Shown here: piece by piece, positions 6,541 through 15,542 of the stretch
Numbering within the stretch: position 1 is the stretch's first letter
Layout: each line of letters starts with the position of its first letter
Assembly: GCF_947488945.1 (NCBI RefSeq)
Contig: NZ_CANLBS010000036.1
Coordinates: 1-38,269, forward strand
DNA from: an uncultured Streptomyces sp.
Lineage (GTDB): Bacteria; Actinomycetota; Actinomycetes; Streptomycetales; Streptomycetaceae
DNA length: 38,269 nucleotides
Direction of reading: 5' to 3'
Position numbers and translations under genes: made by a program
Notes under the pieces: generated by a model
Database searches by the model: none
Seen by the model: the letters and a program-made list of their open reading frames with translations, nothing else
What the model was told of the DNA's origin: nothing

Positions 6541-6803
6541 GGCGTACCTCCAAGCTGCGTCACCAGGAGTCGCAACCGCGAGTTCTCGGCCTTCTCCGCG
6601 GCGAGGTCGCTGCGCAGCGTCGCCAGCTCGGCGCGCATCTCCAGCCGCTCCTCCTGCAGCTGGTCGGTGAGGCTGTTGAATCCGGTCAATGCTCCGCCCT
6701 CCCGGGTCGCTCTCGCTGCGCCCCGGGATCCGTAGATGGCCGCTGCTGCCATCACCGGTGAGGCCAGCAGTGCGCCCAGCGCGGTGATGGTGGCAACGTC
6801 CAC
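6537..6803 (-). CDS. small membrane protein with coiled coil, lysis cassette
   Basis: An 88-aa protein with one transmembrane helix (about 5-24, ALGALLASPVMAAAAIYG) and a long charged coiled coil (about 45-82, QEERLEMRAELATLRSDLAA). GTG 6803 has GGAGG 5 nt upstream. It lies between the holin and the collagen-like gene and overlaps the latter by 4 bp. Proteins of this shape next to holins are usually annotated as second holins or membrane accessory lysis proteins. Sequence alone does not separate these. Confidence 0.8.
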   Translation of the reverse strand: MDVATITALGALLASPVMAAAAIYGSRGAARATREGGALTGFNSLTDQLQEERLEMRAELATLRSDLAAEKAENSRLRLLVTQLGGTP

Positions 6804-6832
6804 ACGGTCCTCCAGGCGGTCTCAGAGCAGGG

Positions 6833-7066
6833 TCAGGCGGCCGTCGGCTGCGACGCGGGGTCGGCGGCCGCCGGGAGCGTGGACGCGGTGCCCGGCCGTC
6901 CGAGGCGGCCGGCCACCCAGCCCTTCGCCGAGGAGAGGGCGAGGGCGACGGGCGCCGCCCACCACACGGGTATGTCGGCGAGCTCGGTGACGGCCAGGCC
7001 GAGGGCGGCCTGCGCCCCGGTCCACCCGGCGCGCTCCGCCAGGTCCAGGAGCAACTTGTTCTGCAT
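6833..7066 (-). CDS. holin
   Basis: A 77-aa protein with the Streptomyces phage holin pattern: N-terminal LLLDLAERAGWTGAQAALGL followed by a second hydrophobic helix (PVWWAAPVALALSSAKGWVA) and a polar C-terminus. It fits the r1t-type holin family. It would oligomerise in the cytoplasmic membrane and time release of the endolysin encoded immediately upstream. ATG 7066 has GGAGAG 8 nt before it. The gap to the endolysin is about 19 bp. Confidence 0.85.
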   Translation of the reverse strand: MQNKLLLDLAERAGWTGAQAALGLAVTELADIPVWWAAPVALALSSAKGWVAGRLGRPGTASTLPAAADPASQPTAA

Positions 7067-7085
7067 GGTGATCTCTCCGATTCAG

Positions 7086-7979
7086 TCAGACGTTGGGGAC
7101 GTGGAGCTTGGACCAGGACGCGGCGCCGGGGATGCCGTCGGCGGCCGCGCCGGTGTAGCCGAGCTTCCGCTGCCACGCGGCGTACGAGGCGCGGTCGGCC
7201 TCGGACCAGGCCGGGCCCGGCCCGACCCGGTAGCGGCCGCAGCCCTCGGCAACGAGCCGCTTGCCCAGCGCGGTGACGATCGGGCTGCGGCGGCCTTCCC
7301 GGAAGAACGCGGCCCCTGGGAACGGCTCGTAGGCCGGGGCGCTCGGCCGGGTCGCCGGGGGCGTGGTCGGGGCCGTCGGCGACGGCTGCTTGCCGAGGCG
7401 GGCGGCGATCCGGTCGCGCATCGACGCCATCGTGAAGCCGCGCGGGTCCACCTTCCCGGGCTGCCACTCGAGGTGGCCGATCACCGAGCGCTGCGACCAG
7501 CCGTGCGCCCGGCACAGGGCGGCAGCCGCCCGCTCGATGGCGAGCAGCTGCGCGGCGGGCCAGGGGTCCTCGCCGTCGCCGAGGTTGACGGCCTCGAACC
7601 CGTAGAAGTGCCGGTTGCCGTCGGTGTCGGCCTGGTTGTCCGCCGGCAGAGCGCGCTCAGCGACGACGGCCGCCAGGACGTCGCCGTCGCCCAGGCCCGC
7701 GTGGTTCGCCCGGCCGTTGCCGACCAGGTAGACGGTGCCGTCCTTGGCGATGACGCCGTGGCACAGCGGCCCGGGAAGGGCCGAGTACCCGTCGTAGCAG
7801 AGGTCCACGGAGCTCTGGGTCCCGGACGTGACGGTGTGATGGATCATCACGCCGTTCACCGGGCCCCACAGGCCCTTGTGGGTGCGGTTGTGCGTCCGCC
7901 ACGACCGGTGCTCGACCACGGTCAGGCCCTCGGCGCGCAGCGCGGCCACCAGGGCGTCGGCGGACAAGGGTGTCGCCAT
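7086..7979 (-). CDS. endolysin: N-acetylmuramoyl-L-alanine amidase
   Basis: A 297-aa two-domain lysin that would cut the amide bond between MurNAc and the stem peptide. The Amidase_2/PGRP-type domain (about 25-195) shows the zinc ligands H47 or H48 (MIHHTVTSG), H169 (IGHLEWQPGKVDPRGF) and D178. A Pro/Thr linker (200-215) leads to a C-terminal wall-binding domain (218-297, FPGAAFFREGRRSPIVTALG) typical of Streptomyces phages. ATG 7979 is chosen over the upstream 8009 start because GGAGG lies 6 nt before it. No signal peptide is seen, so release depends on the holin. Confidence 0.95.
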   Translation of the reverse strand: MATPLSADALVAALRAEGLTVVEHRSWRTHNRTHKGLWGPVNGVMIHHTVTSGTQSSVDLCYDGYSALPGPLCHGVIAKDGTVYLVGNGRANHAGLGDGDVLAAVVAERALPADNQADTDGNRHFYGFEAVNLGDGEDPWPAAQLLAIERAAAALCRAHGWSQRSVIGHLEWQPGKVDPRGFTMASMRDRIAARLGKQPSPTAPTTPPATRPSAPAYEPFPGAAFFREGRRSPIVTALGKRLVAEGCGRYRVGPGPAWSEADRASYAAWQRKLGYTGAAADGIPGAASWSKLHVPNV

Positions 7980-8043
7980 CGGTACCTCCAGAAATGCGAA
8001 ACGCCCCACCGAAGGCAGGGCGCAGGAGCGGGGCGGGCAGGGG

Positions 8044-8313
8044 TCAGTCGGCGTGGACTATCTCGGACTCGCGGAGCACGGTCTGCTGGCCGTTGCCGGA
8101 CCAGCCGATGGAGACCTTGAGGTCGGTGCCGACCGGGAGCAGGCTCCGGACCGCGCCCTTCAGGGCGGCGACCTTGGCCAGCAGTTCGGCGTCGGTCCAG
8201 TCGGCGATCTGGTCCGGCGTCAGCGTGATGGGCACGTTCAGGTTCCCGTCGAGGCTGGATACCTGGACGCTCAGCACGTCGTACATGGAGTCGTATGCGG
8301 GCGGTGTGAGCAC
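8044..8313 (-). CDS. hypothetical protein between tail and lysis genes
   Basis: An 89-aa acidic, soluble protein (TPDQIADWTDAELLAKVAAL). GTG 8313 has AGGAG about 8 nt upstream, and the gene starts 14 bp after the stop of the preceding fibre-like gene. Small proteins at this position are common in Streptomyces siphoviruses. I know no function. It may be a minor virion or tail-fibre assembly factor. Confidence 0.8.
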   Translation of the reverse strand: MLTPPAYDSMYDVLSVQVSSLDGNLNVPITLTPDQIADWTDAELLAKVAALKGAVRSLLPVGTDLKVSIGWSGNGQQTVLRESEIVHAD

Positions 8314-8327
8314 GGGTGTCTCCTGGG

Positions 8328-8834
8328 TCAGCTGAGAGAGGTGGATCCGTTGAAGTCGCTCGCCGGACCCACGTCTTCGACGTGCAGGTACGACGGAGAG
8401 ACGGCGGATCCGTTGACGGTGAAGTTCGCTGTGCCGGACGAGCGGGCGACGGTCCCGACGATGGGCGCGGTGATCGCGGCGCCGGTGCTGTTGGTGATGA
8501 TGTTCCCGAAGAGGAACGCGTAGTTGCCGGTGGCCGGCACTGTCATCCGGAACGAGTCGAAGAGGAGCTGCCCGCCGAGCGCGCCCTTACGGACCCGGAC
8601 CTGGCCTTCGGAGCCGGTGGCGGTCGGGGCGAGGAGGCCCTTGACGGTGATCCGGTAGGCGCGGCTGGCCTTGAAGGTGATGGCTGGTGTCGTAATCCAG
8701 ATGCCCTCGGCCCCGGTGGTGATGACGGGTTGGGGATAGTTGTCCTGGTTAGCTGTGAAGTTGACGGTGAACGGGGCGCGGCCGCCCTCGATTCCGGCGA
8801 TGAGCCGTTCCCCGGCGAAGGGGCTGTCGGGCAT
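8328..8834 (-). CDS. minor tail or fibre-like protein
   Basis: A 168-aa beta-rich protein with Gly/Thr/Ser-rich strands (RAYRITVKGLLAPTATGSEG; GNYAFLFGNIITNSTGAAIT), like receptor-binding or decoration tips of siphoviral tails. ATG 8834 has GAGGAG 6 nt upstream and starts 9 bp after the large tail-tip gene. No catalytic motif is visible. Placement after the tail-tip gene and before lysis genes supports a distal tail role; the exact family is not identified. Confidence 0.8.
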   Translation of the reverse strand: MPDSPFAGERLIAGIEGGRAPFTVNFTANQDNYPQPVITTGAEGIWITTPAITFKASRAYRITVKGLLAPTATGSEGQVRVRKGALGGQLLFDSFRMTVPATGNYAFLFGNIITNSTGAAITAPIVGTVARSSGTANFTVNGSAVSPSYLHVEDVGPASDFNGSTSLS

Positions 8835-8843
8835 TCGGACTCC

Positions 8844-11800
8844 TCAGAGGGCGTAGTGGGTGGGGTCGGCGAGCCGTACGTCCGTACCGGCCGCATGGCC
8901 CTTGACGATTCCGTTGGCGGACCGGGTGACGGTCATCTGCTGCGGGGCGCACACCAGGGCGTCGAACTGAACGGTGACCGGGAGCGGGTTGGTGGTGGCC
9001 GATCCGAGCAAGGACCGGCAGCCGACCGCCCCGGCGGCCGAGAGGCTGGCGTCCGTGACGCTGATCTGCCACGTAGCAGGCTCGGCGGAGCCGCGCGGCC
9101 ACGCTGACGCCGAGATGGTGCTGCCCTGCGCGGACAGCCGCACCGTGTACCAGGCGCCCGGCGTGTACGTGCCGAGTGCGATGGTCGCGCCGAGCTGTGT
9201 TTCGCCCCCATTCCGAACTCGGAGGGTGAGCGTCGCCGCCCCGGCCGGAGTGATCTGGATCCGCGCGAAATACATGTGCGTCGTATCGGTGTACCGCGCG
9301 GCCGCGAACGCATACGCGTTGTCGGCGACGGGGAGCGCGGACACGGAGACATCCACCCGCAGGTCGACGTCCGGGACCGGCACCGCTGCGAGGGTGTGGC
9401 GGAAGACGTTGCGGGTGGTCATGATGTGCCGCCCGGTGCCGCCGGTGACCGAGTAGTCGGCGGCGCTGCCCCCGGCGGTCGTCCACGCCTGCCCGGAGTC
9501 GGCGGCGCCCCACCCGGAGGCGACGGTCCGGCCGAACTGGTCCTCGGCCACCCCGGTGATGCCGGTGACGGTGGCCCGTTCCCCGCCGACCGCCACGTCG
9601 AATGGGAAATGGCTCGGGTGCGTGGCGCTGGAGATCCACGGGGTGCCGTCCGTGGTGAGGACCGGCAGGGCCGCCGCGGACGCGGTGACCGCCGTGGCGA
9701 GGACAGTGCCCCCGGTGTCGTACCGGCCGCGGACCGGGTCGTCGTAGACGCCGACGTCCCAGGGGCGGGCCGGGGCGGTGGCGTAGGCGATCTCCCAGGT
9801 GTGCCGGCCGATGGTCTCGGTGAGGCCGCGGACCATGAGGCGGGCGTCCCCGGGCGGCATCCACGACGGCAGGTTGGTGATGGTCAGCAGGTCGCCGAGT
9901 TCCAGTCCCAGCGCGGCGGGGATGAGGTGCGGGGCGGCGTGGAGCATGACCCGAACCGTGGGGTAGCGCGGTTCGTCCACGGTGCCGAGGTGAGCCTGCC
10001 ACGCGGCGATCTGCTCGGTCTGCGTGTCGGCGCCCAGCGACAGGGTGATGGAGGTGTCGTACGTGCCGACGCCGCCCTGCTCCGGGGGGAGCGTGGACAG
10101 AGGGCCGGTGGCGACTTCGTAGCGGCCGCTGCTGCCGCCGGCGCGGATGACGGTCACGTCGTTGCGGACGTTCTGGTCGTCCTCCACCGGGTCCAGGCCG
10201 GGCGCGACCTCCCCCGGCGCGGTGTAGGTCAGGGTCAGCGCCGGGGTCTGGTTGTAGAGCCCGGTGCGGTCCCGGTAGTGCAGGGCGAGCCGGTCGCGCC
10301 GCTCGTACAGCAGTCCCCCGTCGGTCGCCGCGCAGTCCTCCAGCAGTGCCAGGAGCTCCGCCGGCCGCTGCGGGCCCATCTGTTCGGACGGCTGGGCGCG
10401 GTCGCCGTCGGTCCAGGTGAGCGGGAGCAGGGTTTCCTCTTCGGCGAGGCGCGCCATGCGGTTGAGGGCGGTCTCCCGGTCGTAGGCGGTGATCGCCCCG
10501 GAGTAGGCGGTGGTGTCCGTCACGGAGAACACGGCGAGGTGCCCGAGGGCCATGCCGTCGAGCGCGGCCGCGTACCCGTCGGGCGGGCTGGACACGGACC
10601 GGACGCGGCCGATCGTGCCCGCGTAGGTGCCGGTGTAGGACCCGCCGGTCGTGCCGACGCCGATCCACTGAATGGTCCAGGTGACGGTGCCTCCGGACTG
10701 GGAGACGCGCAGCGACGCGGAGACCCACTGGTTGTAGAGGTCCAGGCCCGTGCCGATGCCCTGGTTCAGGACCGTGGTGCCGTCGGAGTCGCGGGCCTGG
10801 ACGCGGGCACCCGAAGCGCCCCACTGCAGGAACCACTCGGCGTGCGTGCCGCCGGAGCAGAGCACCCGCATGAACGTGTAGTTCGTCGCGTTGACGGTGT
10901 TCAGCCGGTAGACCCACCGGACCTGCCACCCGGTCGGTGACCCGGTCGGCGCGGGGACGGTACCGGACATCTGGGCGAGGTCGCCGCCAGCGGACGCGAG
11001 GACGGGAAGCGGCGACGACGACGCCAGGTCGGTCGCGGACGCCCACGTGACGCGGGACAGTTGCAGCGGCCGGACTCCGGGGATAGGGCTGGACGCCTGG
11101 GTGGCGGCCGCGCCTTCCTCCATCGGCCAGTACGCCAGCAGGTTCCCGGCCGTCGGGATCCGGCGCCGCAGCGTCGAGGCAATCGGTTTGCGACCCTGCC
11201 CGAGGCGGCGCAGGATCCCGGAGGCCTCCAGCGGCACGTAGACGTCGGTGCCGGAGGTGTCCCACCGGGTCGGCCAGGATGAGACCTCGCCGACGAACCG
11301 GTATGCCCGGGTACTGATCCGCGCGGTGCCTGTCGCCGTCCAGGTCCGCCCGGCCGTGTCTACGAACGAGGTGGTGCCGTCCGTCCGGGTCCGGAAGTCG
11401 GGGTCGGCAACCACGGTCCCGTTGATGCCGTTGCGGACCTCGGCACGGTGGATGAGCGCACGGGCCGGGGGCCACCCGGTGATCGCAACCGGGGCGACCT
11501 GGAGAGGGGCGGCGCCGGCGTAGATGCTCGTGGTGAACGCGCCGTCCGTGTACGTGTCGAACTGCGTCCACGGGCCCGCGAGGGACGGCGCCGAGTACGC
11601 GTTCGCCGTGAGCCCTCCGGCCCCGTTGTTGACGTCCAGCGTGACCCGGAGCGCCGCCCGGCGGGGCAGCGTGGGGAGCGAAAACACCACGGCGAAGAGG
11701 GTGGTGCCGTTCGCCGACCAGTTCAGGACGAGGGTGCCCTCCTGCAGGCGGAGCGAGTAACTGCGCTGCGCGGTGAGCGATTCCCACTTCCCGATGAGGG

Positions 11801-12191
11801 TCTGGATCTCTGTCGCGTACCAGTCGGCGGTCGCCTCGATCCGCAGATCGAGGTCACCGGTGATGTCGAGGGCCGCGGTGTCCGGGGTGGACGCGGTGCC
11901 GGCCGTCGTCCCGTCGAGATCGAGGTAGGACTCCGTCCCGGGTACGGACACCCGGATCGGCGTGGCCCGCCCCAGGCGCCCGTAGTACGGCGACATCGGG
12001 TTGCGTGGGGAGAACAGGCCGTCCCGGTTGTTCAGCGTCAGGGTGAGGCTGCCGGGCGTTGTCTTCCCGGACTCGTTCTTCGCCCCGCGCGTGATCTTGA
12101 TTAGGTCCCGTTCGTAGACGCGGGTGCTGATGTCGGTCCACACGCCACCGATCTGGATCTCGGTGCGCCGGTCCAGGGGGAACGTCGTCAT
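8844..12191 (-). CDS. large tail-tip (baseplate hub/fibre) protein
   Basis: A 1115-aa protein. The N-terminal about 100 residues (TEIQIGGVWTDISTRVYERD...LTLTLNNRDGLFSPRNP) look like a distal-tail or hub domain. The middle contains at least two LamG/concanavalin-like segments (around 80-210 and 320-460), then a hub-like region (DDQNVRNDVTVIRAGG; GDLLTITNLPSWMP) and a C-terminal carbohydrate-binding-like module. ATG 12191 overlaps the tape measure stop (TGATG) with GGGAG upstream. No separate distal tail gene is seen, so this protein may merge the Dit and Tal functions. It probably recognises the host surface. Confidence 0.9.
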   Translation of the reverse strand: MTTFPLDRRTEIQIGGVWTDISTRVYERDLIKITRGAKNESGKTTPGSLTLTLNNRDGLFSPRNPMSPYYGRLGRATPIRVSVPGTESYLDLDGTTAGTASTPDTAALDITGDLDLRIEATADWYATEIQTLIGKWESLTAQRSYSLRLQEGTLVLNWSANGTTLFAVVFSLPTLPRRAALRVTLDVNNGAGGLTANAYSAPSLAGPWTQFDTYTDGAFTTSIYAGAAPLQVAPVAITGWPPARALIHRAEVRNGINGTVVADPDFRTRTDGTTSFVDTAGRTWTATGTARISTRAYRFVGEVSSWPTRWDTSGTDVYVPLEASGILRRLGQGRKPIASTLRRRIPTAGNLLAYWPMEEGAAATQASSPIPGVRPLQLSRVTWASATDLASSSPLPVLASAGGDLAQMSGTVPAPTGSPTGWQVRWVYRLNTVNATNYTFMRVLCSGGTHAEWFLQWGASGARVQARDSDGTTVLNQGIGTGLDLYNQWVSASLRVSQSGGTVTWTIQWIGVGTTGGSYTGTYAGTIGRVRSVSSPPDGYAAALDGMALGHLAVFSVTDTTAYSGAITAYDRETALNRMARLAEEETLLPLTWTDGDRAQPSEQMGPQRPAELLALLEDCAATDGGLLYERRDRLALHYRDRTGLYNQTPALTLTYTAPGEVAPGLDPVEDDQNVRNDVTVIRAGGSSGRYEVATGPLSTLPPEQGGVGTYDTSITLSLGADTQTEQIAAWQAHLGTVDEPRYPTVRVMLHAAPHLIPAALGLELGDLLTITNLPSWMPPGDARLMVRGLTETIGRHTWEIAYATAPARPWDVGVYDDPVRGRYDTGGTVLATAVTASAAALPVLTTDGTPWISSATHPSHFPFDVAVGGERATVTGITGVAEDQFGRTVASGWGAADSGQAWTTAGGSAADYSVTGGTGRHIMTTRNVFRHTLAAVPVPDVDLRVDVSVSALPVADNAYAFAAARYTDTTHMYFARIQITPAGAATLTLRVRNGGETQLGATIALGTYTPGAWYTVRLSAQGSTISASAWPRGSAEPATWQISVTDASLSAAGAVGCRSLLGSATTNPLPVTVQFDALVCAPQQMTVTRSANGIVKGHAAGTDVRLADPTHYAL

Positions 12192-14146
12192 CAGCCATCT
12201 CCCAGCAGGATCTGGACGTCTCCGCGTCCGTCGGTACGGACGGCGCGCTGCAGCGCCGCCACGATGAACGCCGATGCCTCGGAGCCGTCGTCGCGGATCT
12301 CCAGCACGGTGCGGGACTGGCCGCCGGTGCCGCGCACCGCCCCGGCGACGGACCGCATCATCCCGTCGAGCTTGGACAGCGGCAGGACGGCTTCCTGCTC
12401 GGCCCCCTCGCCGATCATGGCGAGGGTCGGGCCGGTCGTGACACCGCCGGCCGCGAGCATCGGAATGTTGGGGGTGGAGAGGGTGATGCTCGGGATGTCC
12501 ACGCCCATGATCGACCCGCCTCCGATGCTGAAACTGAGCGAATTCCACCCGGAGATCAACGAGTTGACCATGGAGCGGAAACCGGCCGTGATGCCGTCCC
12601 ACATGCCGCTCGCCGCCGCTGCGATCCGGCCGGGCAGGGACCGCACCCATGCGACGACCTGGCCAAACCAGTTGGCGACCATGCCGGGGAGCGCAGCCGC
12701 GCGGCGGACGTCGGACATGAAGGCGTCGACCGCACCGGCAACGATGCTGGCCACCCAGTTCCAGGCGGCGCGGGCGGCGGAGACGATCCCGTTCCACGTT
12801 GCTGCGGCCACGTTCTTGATCCAGGTCCAGGCGGCGCCGAGCTTGTCGACGATCCAGTCCCAGGCCCGGCCGGTGGCGGCGGCGATCTCGTCCCAGTAGA
12901 CGATGACCAGCACGATGATGGCGATGATCGCAATGATCGCGGCGACGATCCAGGTCCCCGGGAACGCCCACAGGGCCGTGTTCCAGGCCCACTGGGCGAT
13001 CACCGCAATGCCGATGGCGACCGCCAGCAGGGCGAGGACGGGGACCAGGACCTTGATCAGGGCCGGGTTCTCTTTCAGGAAGCCAGCCACGACGCTCAGG
13101 GCGGGTGCGAGGAGTTCGCCGAGCGTCTGCGCGAACGTCCGCATGATGCTGTCCGCCGCGGCCGCGGCCGCGGCGTTGTCGGTGACTGCTTTCGCCGCGC
13201 CGGCCGCGTCGTCCAGGCCGGTCGCCGCTGCGGCGCCCGCCGCGTCGAGGCCAAGGAGGCTGTTGCCCATGTCCTCGCCGGGCCCGCCGAAAAGTGCGGC
13301 CTGCAGGGCGGTGCGCTCGGTCTGGGACTCCACGCCCTTGAGGGCGGTGGTGACCTGGTCGAACGCCTCGGTGCCGTGCCCCTTGTCCATGAGGGCCTGG
13401 AGGTCTTTGACGTCCAGGCCGAGCTCTTTCAGCGGGGCCTTGACCTTCTCGGTGTCGGCCATCTGGAGGGTGAATTCCTTGACGGCGTCGCCGAGCTTGT
13501 CGAGCTGGAACGTGGGGTCCTGCGCGGCCTGGGCGAGCAGGCCCATCATGTCGGGCCCGGTGAACCCCAACTGGTCGAAGAACTCCCCGTACTCCGAGAT
13601 CATCGCGGGCACTTCCTCGCGAAGCTTCGGGGGGAGCTGCTGCGCGGCCGCGGTCAGCAGGTCGAACGCCTGCAGGCCGTCCTTGACCATGCCCGTCTTG
13701 ATCATCGTGCCGACGGCCTGCGTCGACTCGCCGACGTCGAACTCGAACGTGTCCGCCAGCGTCAGCGCCGACTTGGTCATCTGGTCGAGTTCGGCGTCGG
13801 TCGCGCTCCCGAGTCCGCCGATGTTCGCCGTGACGCCGGCGAGCGCGTCGGCGACGGCGTCCATGGACCCACCGAACCCGGCGGCGTACACGTCACCGGC
13901 GAGGGTGCCAGCGCGCGCGGCCTCGGCCTCGGTCAGCCCGAGCTGGTTCTGCAGCTTGGTGGTGGCGGCCTCGGCGTCCATGGCGGACGCCAAGCCCATG
14001 GCGAAGAGCCCGCCGACGGCGGCCCCGGCGGCCGCCGCCTGGATCCCGCCTAGGCTGGCCTCCACGTCGGCGGCGGCGCCCTCGGCCCCGCTGGTCAGCT
14101 CGGCGGTGTCGATTCCGACCGTGACGAGCAGTTCTTCGAGGGTCAC
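12191..14146 (-). CDS. tape measure protein
   Basis: A 651-aa protein, alanine-rich and helical, with a hydrophobic block (roughly 355-420; VLVPVLALLAVAIGIAVIAQ and VAAIIAIIAIIVLVIVYWDE). It also has Trp-rich repeats (WDWIVDKLGAAWTWIKN) and a C-terminal AGGVTTGPTLAMIGEGAEQE motif seen in phage tape measures. It sets tail length and helps DNA injection. At about 0.15 nm per residue the tail would be near 100 nm, short for this group. GTG 14146 overlaps the stop of the chaperone frame (GTGA), the usual order after G/GT. Confidence 0.95.
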   Translation of the reverse strand: MTLEELLVTVGIDTAELTSGAEGAAADVEASLGGIQAAAAGAAVGGLFAMGLASAMDAEAATTKLQNQLGLTEAEAARAGTLAGDVYAAGFGGSMDAVADALAGVTANIGGLGSATDAELDQMTKSALTLADTFEFDVGESTQAVGTMIKTGMVKDGLQAFDLLTAAAQQLPPKLREEVPAMISEYGEFFDQLGFTGPDMMGLLAQAAQDPTFQLDKLGDAVKEFTLQMADTEKVKAPLKELGLDVKDLQALMDKGHGTEAFDQVTTALKGVESQTERTALQAALFGGPGEDMGNSLLGLDAAGAAAATGLDDAAGAAKAVTDNAAAAAAADSIMRTFAQTLGELLAPALSVVAGFLKENPALIKVLVPVLALLAVAIGIAVIAQWAWNTALWAFPGTWIVAAIIAIIAIIVLVIVYWDEIAAATGRAWDWIVDKLGAAWTWIKNVAAATWNGIVSAARAAWNWVASIVAGAVDAFMSDVRRAAALPGMVANWFGQVVAWVRSLPGRIAAAASGMWDGITAGFRSMVNSLISGWNSLSFSIGGGSIMGVDIPSITLSTPNIPMLAAGGVTTGPTLAMIGEGAEQEAVLPLSKLDGMMRSVAGAVRGTGGQSRTVLEIRDDGSEASAFIVAALQRAVRTDGRGDVQILLGDG

Positions 14147-14867
14147 CGCGGTTTCCTCTCAACGCTGTGTTTCGGTCCGTTCATGCGGCGCGTGAACTGT
14201 TGGGCGACGGCGAGCATGTCCCGCCAGTCGGCCGGTTCCTTGGCCGCGCCCTGGTCCCACTTGGGCAGGAAGTCCTTGGGTTCCTTGGGCCGTTGGCCCT
14301 TGCCGCGGGCGGTGTTGGACACGGTCGCGGCAAGTACGGCGAACAGAACGTCCAGGCGCTGCCCGCCGATGGGGCCGTTGACGTGCTCGTACGCCATCCA
14401 CTCGGTGAGCTCTTCCGAGCTGCAGCGGGCGAGGAGTTCGGGCACGGTGCAGCCGAGGGCGAGGGCTAGTCGGAGGTAGAAGCGCCGCTCTGGGCGGCGC
14501 CGGAGTTTCCCGCTTGCGCCTGCACGTCTTCGTCGCGGAGTCCGGACAGGCGCTGAGCGACCACTGACAGCCGGTGCAGCACGGCGCCGTTTTTCGCGCC
14601 CAAGGCCTTGATGTCCTTGTCCGTGAACAGGCGGGTGAAGTCCTCGGCCACCAGTGATTTCGCGAGGAGCCGGGCCATCTGGTCCTGCATGTTCATCCGT
14701 TGCACGGACCCGTTCGGGCCGAGGACGACCAGGGACGACTGGTAGGCGTTGCGGTCGGTGCCGGACAGGGCGAGGATCCGCACGGTGCCGTCCCACTCGG
14801 GGACGTCGACGTCCTCCCAGCGCCGGTCGTCGGCGCGGGTGATCTGGTCAGCGTTCAGCAGGGCCAT
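14143..14867 (-). CDS. tail assembly chaperone GT, made by -1 frameshift
   Basis: The extended product shares 121 codons with the G protein, then shifts -1 at GGGAAAC (14511-14505). It continues LRRRPERRFYLRLALALGCT for another 120 residues to the stop at 14143, giving 241 aa. The extension contains PELLARCSSEELTEWMAYEH, typical of the T part in this family. It has no start of its own in a sensible place. As in lambda-like tails, G and GT would load the tape measure and recruit tail subunits. The order major tail protein, G, GT, tape measure matches. Confidence 0.88.
14466..14867 (-). CDS. tail assembly chaperone G
   Basis: A 133-aa unshifted product beginning MALLNADQITRADDRRWEDV and ending SGASTSD. 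It contains RILALSGTDRNAYQSSLVVL, a pattern common in Streptomyces phage chaperones upstream of tape measures. ATG 14867 has GGAGAG 9 nt upstream and overlaps the preceding small gene by 20 bp. It would act as a chaperone for tape measure and tail tube polymerisation. The normal stop is TAG at 14466-14468, past the slippery site. Confidence 0.92.
   Translation of the reverse strand: MALLNADQITRADDRRWEDVDVPEWDGTVRILALSGTDRNAYQSSLVVLGPNGSVQRMNMQDQMARLLAKSLVAEDFTRLFTDKDIKALGAKNGAVLHRLSVVAQRLSGLRDEDVQAQAGNSGAAQSGASTSD
14505..14511 (-). other. slippery heptamer GGGAAAC for -1 frameshift
   Basis: The site fits the X_XXY_YYZ rule in the zero frame (G GGA AAC). After slippage the next codon is CTC in the T frame. 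It lies 37 nt before the zero-frame stop. GC-rich sequence just downstream could form the stimulatory stem. Confidence 0.85.
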
Positions 14868-15063
14868 CGGGGCTTCTCTCCAGGGTGTTGTGGACGTCCA
14901 CCCGCGCGGCAACCAGCGTCAGGTGTACGGAGGGGACCTCGTCGGGATCGACGGGGACGGTGACGGAGTCGCGGAGAATCGCTTCGGGCGGGATCTCCAC
15001 GCCGCCGACCAGGATGCGGGCGGCCGGTCCGGTCCGGATGACCGCGATGTGGTCGGCGGGCAT
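14848..15063 (-). CDS. small conserved protein after major tail protein
   Basis: A 71-aa protein (MPADHIAVIRTGPAARILVG) with alternating hydrophobic strands, probably a small beta fold. ATG 15063 overlaps the stop of the major tail protein (TGATG), so it is translationally coupled, and its 3' end overlaps the G start by 20 bp. A small gene at this position is frequent in Streptomyces siphoviruses. I know no function. It may be a minor tail component. Confidence 0.82.
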   Translation of the reverse strand: MPADHIAVIRTGPAARILVGGVEIPPEAILRDSVTVPVDPDEVPSVHLTLVAARVDVHNTLERSPDGPAER

Positions 15064-15479
15064 CAGGTGATGACCGGCTTGCCGCTGACCTTGAGGGTGA
15101 GGGCGGCGGTCGCCTTGTCGTCGTACGGGGTTTCCGGCTCGAATCCGGTCAGGATCGCGGGGAAGGCCCACTCGGTCGCGGCCTCGTCCGGGAACACGAT
15201 CTTGTAGTTGCGGGGTGCGGTGTCCTCGAAATCGCCCACCAGCAGGTCGTGCTTGTCCGGCTGGTAGTTGATGTCCGCCGAGACCTCGCCCGGGTCTTTC
15301 AGGCCGCCGATGAATTCCATCCAGCCGTCCTCGCTCCCGTGGGAGGTGACGTCGATGGTTTCCCTGGACAGGCCGGGGGCGGACAGGTTGGTGACGTCGG
15401 CGATCTCCTCGAATCCCTCGGTGGGGGTCACGCCGTCGCCGCGCAGCAGCTTGGTACCGAAGCCGTCCATACCGGCCAT
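15063..15479 (-). CDS. major tail protein
   Basis: A 138-aa tube protein: MAGMDGFGTKLLRGDGVTPT, then EEIADVTNLSAPGLSRETID, DVTSHGSEDGW, GEVSADINYQPD and a final TGFEPETPYDDKATAALTLKVSGKP. This matches the lambda-V-like, phi-C31-like major tail family. ATG 15479 has AGGAGG 7 nt upstream. A hairpin (15503-15530) just upstream could tune its expression. The position before the tail chaperones and after the tail terminator is canonical. Confidence 0.93.
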   Translation of the reverse strand: MAGMDGFGTKLLRGDGVTPTEGFEEIADVTNLSAPGLSRETIDVTSHGSEDGWMEFIGGLKDPGEVSADINYQPDKHDLLVGDFEDTAPRNYKIVFPDEAATEWAFPAILTGFEPETPYDDKATAALTLKVSGKPVIT

Positions 15480-15502
15480 GGGGTGCCTCCTGGGCATGCG
15501 GA

Positions 15503-15530
15503 GAGCCCCGGCCGGTGCGGCGCGGGGCTC
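15503..15530 (-). terminator. hairpin upstream of the major tail gene
   Basis: GAGCCCCG (15503-15510) and CGGGGCTC (15523-15530) form an 8-bp stem with a 12-nt loop. It fills the only sizeable gap in the tail cluster, so it may be a partial terminator, a processing site or an mRNA stabiliser. Confidence 0.45.
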
Positions 15531-15542
15531 AGGTGGGGTGGG

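Noticed and set aside
8749..11787. Long minus-strand frame overlapping the tail-tip gene
   Set aside because: Arg/Pro/His-rich composition typical of a shifted frame; the real tail-tip frame is 8844-12191.
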